Below, one piece after another: positions 59,375 to 64,000 of a DNA stretch of 64,000 nt. This DNA comes from Nocardioides sp. BGMRC 2183. Its GTDB lineage: Bacteria; Actinomycetota; Actinomycetes; Propionibacteriales; Nocardioidaceae. How positions within the stretch are numbered: position 1 is the stretch's first letter; the number at the start of each line of letters is the position of its first letter. Both the position numbers and the translations under genes were made by a program. The notes under the pieces were generated by a model. The model was not told where the DNA came from, did not search any database, and saw only the letters and a program-made list of their open reading frames with translations. The stretch covers positions 1 through 64,000 of the forward strand of contig VSSA01000012.1 in assembly GCA_008123405.1 (NCBI GenBank). Direction: 5' to 3'.

Positions 59375-59487
59375 GATCGTCCTCTGCGGCTGCGGTACTG
59401 GGCGTGGGCCAGCGATCTGTGCGGCATGGCGCACAACATAGAGGTTCCGCCAGGCGGGCTGCCGTCGCGAGCGAGAGGAGCAGTCGC

Positions 59488-60453
59488 GTGAGGAGCACGA
59501 CCGCCGCGATCGACGTCGCCGGTCTGGTCAAGACCTTCGGCAGCCACCGGGCACTGGACGGCATCGATCTGTGCGTGCCGGCCGGCGGCGTGGTCGCCGT
59601 ACTGGGTCCGAACGGGGCGGGCAAGACCACGCTGGTGCGGGTGCTGTCGACGCTGCTGCGCGCCGACGAGGGGCAGGTGCGGGTGCTGGGCGTCGACGTC
59701 GCCCGCGACCCGACCACGGTCCGGTCGCTGATCGCCGTCACCGGGCAGCACGCGTCGGTGGACGAGGCGCTGACCGGCCGGGAGAACCTGACCGTCTTCG
59801 CCCGGCTGCTCGGGCTCTCCCGCTCAGCCACCCGGGTCCGGGCCGCCGAGCTGCTCGAGGAGTTCTCACTCACCGATGCCGCGCACCGACCGGTACGCAC
59901 CTACTCCGGCGGCATGCGCCGCCGGCTCGACATCGCCGCCAGCCTCATCGCCCGCCCGCCGCTGGTCTTCCTCGACGAGCCGACCACCGGCCTGGACCCG
60001 CGGACCCGGCAGGAGATGTGGGAGACGGTCCGCGCGCTCACCGCGCACGGCACGACGGTGCTGCTGACGACGCAGTACCTGGAGGAGGCCGATCAGCTGG
60101 CGTCGCGGATCTGCGTCGTGGACCGCGGTCGGATCGTCGCCGACGACACCCCGGACGGGCTGAAGCGATCGCTCGGTGGGCTCACCCTGGAGCTCGCCGT
60201 ACGACGCCGGACCGATGGTCCCCGGATGTGCTCGTTGCTGGCGGACGTCGCCGATGGCGACGTCATCACAGCGCCGGACGGACGCCGACTGACGGCCCCG
60301 GTCCGCGACCTGTCCCTGCTGCACACCGTGCAGGTGCGCGCCGGCGCTGCCGGCGTCGAGCTCGACGAGATCGGCATCCGACGCCCGACCCTGGACGAGG
60401 TCTTCTTCCACCTCACCGGGCCCTCAGGCACGGAGCGGGCGGTCTCGGCGTGA
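59488..60453 (+). CDS. ABC-2 exporter ATP-binding protein, DrrA type
   Basis: A 321-residue ATPase of a drug/lipid exporter. Walker A GPNGAGKTT (40-48), signature YSGGM (139-143), Walker B LVFLDEP (159-165), and Gln instead of His in the switch (TTQYLEEADQLA), a feature of DrrA-type proteins. The C-terminal part holds the usual DrrA tail with RRPTLDEVFFHLTG. GTG 59488 follows GAGAGGAG. It overlaps the permease gene by 4 nt. DrrAB exporters in mycobacteria move lipids such as PDIM. Confidence 0.9.
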   Translation: MRSTTAAIDVAGLVKTFGSHRALDGIDLCVPAGGVVAVLGPNGAGKTTLVRVLSTLLRADEGQVRVLGVDVARDPTTVRSLIAVTGQHASVDEALTGRENLTVFARLLGLSRSATRVRAAELLEEFSLTDAAHRPVRTYSGGMRRRLDIAASLIARPPLVFLDEPTTGLDPRTRQEMWETVRALTAHGTTVLLTTQYLEEADQLASRICVVDRGRIVADDTPDGLKRSLGGLTLELAVRRRTDGPRMCSLLADVADGDVITAPDGRRLTAPVRDLSLLHTVQVRAGAAGVELDEIGIRRPTLDEVFFHLTGPSGTERAVSA

Positions 60454-61313
60454 GCGGCACGTCGACCGCCGCCTCCGCCCCGTCGGGGGTGCGGCCGGCC
60501 CGCCCCGTCGCCGTCGGCTCGTACGCCGGACGCCGCCGCGCCGCATCCCGAAGCCCGCTGGTCGTGCTGGCCCAGTCGCTCACCCTGGCGCGCCGCGGGC
60601 TCCTGCTGATCCGTCACGACCCGCAGCGCCTCTTCGACGTCCTGCTGCTGCCGGTGGTGGCCACGGTGATGTTCGCCGGGGTCTTCGGCGGCGCGGTCGC
60701 GGGCAGTGTCACGGCGTACCTGCCCGAGCTGGTGCCCGGGGTGATGGTGCAGATCGCGGTGACCGCCTCAGTAGTGACCGGCGTGCAGCTGCGCGACGAC
60801 ATGGACCGCGGGGTGTTCGACCGGCTGCGGACCCTGCCGATCTCGCGGGTCGCGCCGTTGGCCGGGTCGCTGCTGGCCGACGTGGTGCGCTACGTGATCG
60901 CGAGCCTCATGACGGTCGCGGTCGGCCTCGCGCTCGGCTACCGGCCCGGCGACGGACGCGGGCTGGCGCTGGGCTGCCTGCTGGTCGTGATGTGTGCGTT
61001 CGCGATCAGCTGGATCTTCGCCTACCTGGGCGTGGTGATGCGCTCCGCGCAAGCGGTCCAGGGTGCCTCGATGCTGGTGCTGATGCCGCTCTCGTTCATG
61101 TCGAACGCGCTGGTGCCGACCGCCTCGATGCCCGGTTGGATGGAGCGGGTCGCCGAGGTCAACCCGCTCAGCCACATGATCACTGCCGTGCGCGAGCTCT
61201 CGGCTGGAGAGCCCGCGGGCAGCGCGGTCGCCTGGTCGCTGGCCGGCGCCGCCGCGGTGCTGCTCGTCGCCGCGCCGATGACGGTGCGCGCCTACGTCAA
61301 GGAGGCCCGATGA
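60450..61313 (+). CDS. ABC-2 exporter permease, DrrB type
   Basis: A 287-residue membrane protein with about six hydrophobic segments. It has the ABC-2 features FDVLLLPVVATVMFAGVFG, VSGVQLRDDMDRGVFDRLRTLPISR (residues read VTGVQLRDD) and SFMSNALVPTASMPGWMERVAEVNPLSHMI. It pairs with the preceding ATPase, overlapping it (GTGA), and overlaps the downstream acyltransferase (ATGA), so synthesis and export genes are coupled. Confidence 0.9.
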   Translation: MSGTSTAASAPSGVRPARPVAVGSYAGRRRAASRSPLVVLAQSLTLARRGLLLIRHDPQRLFDVLLLPVVATVMFAGVFGGAVAGSVTAYLPELVPGVMVQIAVTASVVTGVQLRDDMDRGVFDRLRTLPISRVAPLAGSLLADVVRYVIASLMTVAVGLALGYRPGDGRGLALGCLLVVMCAFAISWIFAYLGVVMRSAQAVQGASMLVLMPLSFMSNALVPTASMPGWMERVAEVNPLSHMITAVRELSAGEPAGSAVAWSLAGAAAVLLVAAPMTVRAYVKEAR

Positions 61314-62728
61314 CCGCCACCGACCCCCGAGTTGCCACGCCACCCGGTGCGCTGGCCGGGGGAGAGCGGGGCTGGCTCCCCGTCGACCACGCCCGCGCCA
61401 ACCGGCTCACCTACGACGACGACCTGTTCCTGCGGGCCCGCCGCGTGCTGGGCATGCCGGTGATCAACCAGATCCTGTGGCGCTTCCCGGGCGAGGTTGC
61501 CACCGACCGGATCGAGGCCTTCCACCGCGGGCTCGCCGCCAGCCCGTGGAACCGTCTCGCGGTGCCCGGCCGGGTGCCCGGAGCCCGGCCCCGTTGGGTG
61601 CGCGGCGTGCCGTCGGCCCTGCGTGTCGAGACCGAACCGGTGCCCGACCACGCGGTGCTGGAGTGGGGGGAGGGCCGAGCTTCGGTCCAGCTCGACCCGG
61701 TGTTGGGGCCGACCTGGGAGATGACGATCGCGCGCACCGTCGGCGGTGAGACGCTGCTCTCCGTCGTCGCCGGGCACGAGGTCTGTGACGGCGGATCGGT
61801 GCTCGCCACGATCATCGCCGCGGCCGAGGGGGACCCGCAGCGGGTCCTGCCGGTCGACGGAGCGCAGGTGCGCCGCCGCGACGACCTGCGGGACGCGCTG
61901 CACCTGGGTCGCGAGGCGCTCCGCGGGCTGGGCCGGGTGCGCCGCTCGCCGGCGCCGGTGACCGACCCCGAGGTGCTCACCTCGGAACGCCAGGCGGCCC
62001 AGCCGGCGCGGGGCGGACCGGGTGCGCAGCCCTACCGGCCGGCCAGCATCGCGGTCACCTCCGAGGCGGCTGCCTGGCATCGGATCGCTGCGGAGCACGG
62101 CGGCTCGGCCAACACCTTGCTGATCGCCCTCGTCGTCGAGGTGCTCACCACCGCGCGGCGAGTGCCGCCCGGTGCCTCGCTCAAGGTGGCGCTGCCGGTG
62201 GACACCCGCGGCGCCGACGACCTGCGCAGCAACGCCACCACCGGGGTCTCGATCGTGGTCGACACCGACAACGTCGACGGCGTCGGCCGGGTCCAGGACC
62301 TTGCGCGGATCCGAGCCCGCTCCAAGGAGGCGTTCGCCGGGCTCGCCGCCGGTACCCGGGTCGACCCTCTCGAACCGCTCAAGCCGCTCGTCCAGCTCCT
62401 CCCCGACCCTCTGGTACGACGCCTGGCTGGCGGCTCCGCCGTACCGCTGTGCCTGTGCTCGAACCTCGGTCGGCTCCCGGCCGCCTTCCAGGCCCCGCTC
62501 GGCGTCCCGGCGAGCGCGGTCCTGATGCGGTCGGTGACCCAGAACGTGACGCCGGACCTGATGCGCAGCCGGCGCGGGGGGATCACCGCGTGGTGGAACG
62601 AACACGGTCCCGACGTCACCCTCGGACTGCTCGGGATGGACCCGGACCACTGGCCCGACGCGGCGACGCTGCGCCAGGACGTGGCGACGGTGTATCGGCG
62701 GTGGGGTCTGGAGCCGCGGTTCTGGTGA
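61310..62728 (+). CDS. Stand-alone condensation/WS-DGAT-like acyltransferase (e)
   Basis: A 472-residue paralog of (d). It opens YDDDLFLRARRVLGMPVINQILWRF and carries VAGHEVCDGGS with His156, Asp160 and Gly161. The distal part shows GGSANTLLIALVVEVL and VALPVDTRGADDLRSNATTG. It is the last gene of the exporter operon, overlapping the permease by 4 nt, which ties acylation to export. No carrier protein gene is present. Acceptor and acyl donor unknown. Confidence 0.75.
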   Translation: MTATDPRVATPPGALAGGERGWLPVDHARANRLTYDDDLFLRARRVLGMPVINQILWRFPGEVATDRIEAFHRGLAASPWNRLAVPGRVPGARPRWVRGVPSALRVETEPVPDHAVLEWGEGRASVQLDPVLGPTWEMTIARTVGGETLLSVVAGHEVCDGGSVLATIIAAAEGDPQRVLPVDGAQVRRRDDLRDALHLGREALRGLGRVRRSPAPVTDPEVLTSERQAAQPARGGPGAQPYRPASIAVTSEAAAWHRIAAEHGGSANTLLIALVVEVLTTARRVPPGASLKVALPVDTRGADDLRSNATTGVSIVVDTDNVDGVGRVQDLARIRARSKEAFAGLAAGTRVDPLEPLKPLVQLLPDPLVRRLAGGSAVPLCLCSNLGRLPAAFQAPLGVPASAVLMRSVTQNVTPDLMRSRRGGITAWWNEHGPDVTLGLLGMDPDHWPDAATLRQDVATVYRRWGLEPRFW

Positions 62729-62783
62729 GTCAGGGTCACGGACTCCGCGCTGGTGGTCGGGGCGCGGCTGAGAGGATGGGGTC

Positions 62784-64000
62784 ATGAGCACCGCCGCCCT
62801 GCCGAGCCGCACCGACGTCCTGGTGGTCGGAGCCGGCCCCGCCGGCTCCGGCGCTGCTGCGTGGGCGGCGCGTCACGGTCGCGACGTGGTGCTCGCCGAC
62901 GCTGCGGTCTTCCCCCGCGACAAGACCTGTGGCGACGGGCTGACCCCGCGCGCGATCGGTGAGCTGGAGCGCCTCGGGCTGCGCGACTGGGTGCGCTCGC
63001 ACACCGTCAACCAGGGCCTGCGCGCACACGGATTCGGGCAGACCCTGCATCTGCCGTGGCCGGGCGGCACGCTGCCCGACTGGGGCAGCGCGATCGCGCG
63101 CACCGAGCTCGACGATCACCTGCGCACCACCGCGATCAAGGCCGGCGCCGTCGCGGTCGACGACGCTCGCGCGGTGGACGTGCGGATGGAGGGTGGCCGG
63201 GTGGCCGCCGTGGTGCTGGAGATCGGCGGACGCGGTGGGGAGCGGGTGGAGATCGGCTGTGAACGGCTGGTCGTCGCGGACGGCGTACGGTCTCCGCTGG
63301 GGAAGGTGCTCGGACGGGAGTGGCACCGGGACACCGTCTACGGTGTGGCCGGGCGCTGCTATGTCTCCTCCACGATGGCCGACGACCCGTGGATCAGCTC
63401 CCACCTGGAGCTCCGCGGACCCGCCGACGAGGTGCTGTCCGGCTACGGCTGGCTCTTCCCCCTCGGCCCGGCGGTCGGTGAGATGAACCTCGGCGTCGGC
63501 ACCCTGGCCACCGCGAAGCGGCCGGCAGACGTGGCGATCAAGCCGCTGATGGCGCTCTACGCCGACCAGCACCGCGAGGCCTTCGGTCTCGGCGAGGAGC
63601 TGAGGATGCCCACCTCCGCGCTGCTGCCGATGGGCGGCGCGGTGTCGAACGTGGCCGGTCCGAACTGGGCGCTGATCGGGGACGCCGCCGCGTGCGTGAA
63701 CCCGCTCAACGGAGAGGGCATCGACTACGGGCTGGAGACCGGTCGGCTGCTCGCCGAGCTGCTCGACGAGACCCCCGACGCCGACTGGTCGGTGGTGTGG
63801 CCGGCGCTGCTGCGCGACCACTACGGGGAGGCGTTCTCGATCGCCCGGCGGTTGGCCGGGCTGGTCACCGTCCCGCGGGTGCTGCCCGCCCTCGGCCCGG
63901 TCGGCATGCGCTCGGACCTTCTGATGACCCTGGCCCTGCGCTGGATGGGCAACCTGGTGACCGACGAGGACCGCGACCGGTCTGCCCGGATCTGGCGCTG
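62784..64000 (+). CDS. Geranylgeranyl reductase family flavoprotein, partial
   Basis: An FAD-dependent isoprenoid reductase, about 405 codons in the window, truncated at the right edge. It opens with the Rossmann motif DVLVVGAGPAGSGAAAWAA, then FPRDKTCGDGLTPRAI and, near the C-terminus, LIGDAAACVNPLNGEGIDYGLETGRLLAELL, all typical of the family (mycobacterial MenJ, archaeal GGR). MenJ reduces one isoprene unit of menaquinone. In actinobacteria such genes often precede nuo, so it may not belong to the preceding cluster. ATG 62784 is preceded by GAGAGGATGGGGTC. Confidence 0.82.
   Translation, partial: MSTAALPSRTDVLVVGAGPAGSGAAAWAARHGRDVVLADAAVFPRDKTCGDGLTPRAIGELERLGLRDWVRSHTVNQGLRAHGFGQTLHLPWPGGTLPDWGSAIARTELDDHLRTTAIKAGAVAVDDARAVDVRMEGGRVAAVVLEIGGRGGERVEIGCERLVVADGVRSPLGKVLGREWHRDTVYGVAGRCYVSSTMADDPWISSHLELRGPADEVLSGYGWLFPLGPAVGEMNLGVGTLATAKRPADVAIKPLMALYADQHREAFGLGEELRMPTSALLPMGGAVSNVAGPNWALIGDAAACVNPLNGEGIDYGLETGRLLAELLDETPDADWSVVWPALLRDHYGEAFSIARRLAGLVTVPRVLPALGPVGMRSDLLMTLALRWMGNLVTDEDRDRSARIWR

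Overview
The window is very GC-rich, densely coded actinobacterial chromosome. Gene content, GTG/TTG starts, many likely leaderless genes and the order of the core loci all fit Nocardioidaceae, most likely Nocardioides or a close relative. That assignment is inferred from pattern and synteny, because no search could be run.

Layout. 1-5250: the 5' end of korA (2-oxoacid:ferredoxin oxidoreductase) on the minus strand, divergent from a four-gene sulfate ABC importer (sbp-cysT-cysW-cysA). 5275-6876: a 166-bp MITE-like palindrome sitting on the yajQ stop codon, then yajQ, tRNA-Tyr with its terminator, and a truncated, frameshifted phnM remnant. 6884-14727: a secreted GH106-type rhamnosidase, a SurA-like lipoprotein, a DUF3592 protein, a Ddn-type F420 oxidoreductase with an 11-bp-arm palindrome upstream, and two convergent, overlapping glycosyltransferase genes (GT-C MptB-like and GT4). 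14838-21424: an overlapping run ydeP-like molybdoenzyme / pirin / tag / cidA-like / lrgB-like, then an amidase.

21509-32628 is the conserved translation locus: tRNA-Thr, tRNA-Met, rpmG, a lipoprotein, hadA-hadB, murB, a DUF4190 protein, add, tRNA-Trp, secE, nusG, rplK, rplA, an aspartate aminotransferase, and rplJ-rplL with an L10-type leader. 32820-44241 is a complete mce lipid-import operon (ATPase, two YrbE permeases, six MCE proteins, two Mce-associated proteins) between rplL and rpoB. The last Mce-associated protein carries a J-like domain without the HPD motif. 44309-52110 holds rpoB-rpoC with promoters and a terminator.

52188-62728 is the most distinctive region. It holds five stand-alone condensation/PapA-type acyltransferase genes, a GT1 glycosyltransferase and a DrrAB-type ABC-2 exporter, with no NRPS or PKS megasynthase. 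The simplest reading is a pathway that glycosylates, multiply acylates and exports a glycolipid-like product. The window ends inside a geranylgeranyl-reductase-family flavoprotein (possibly MenJ-like).
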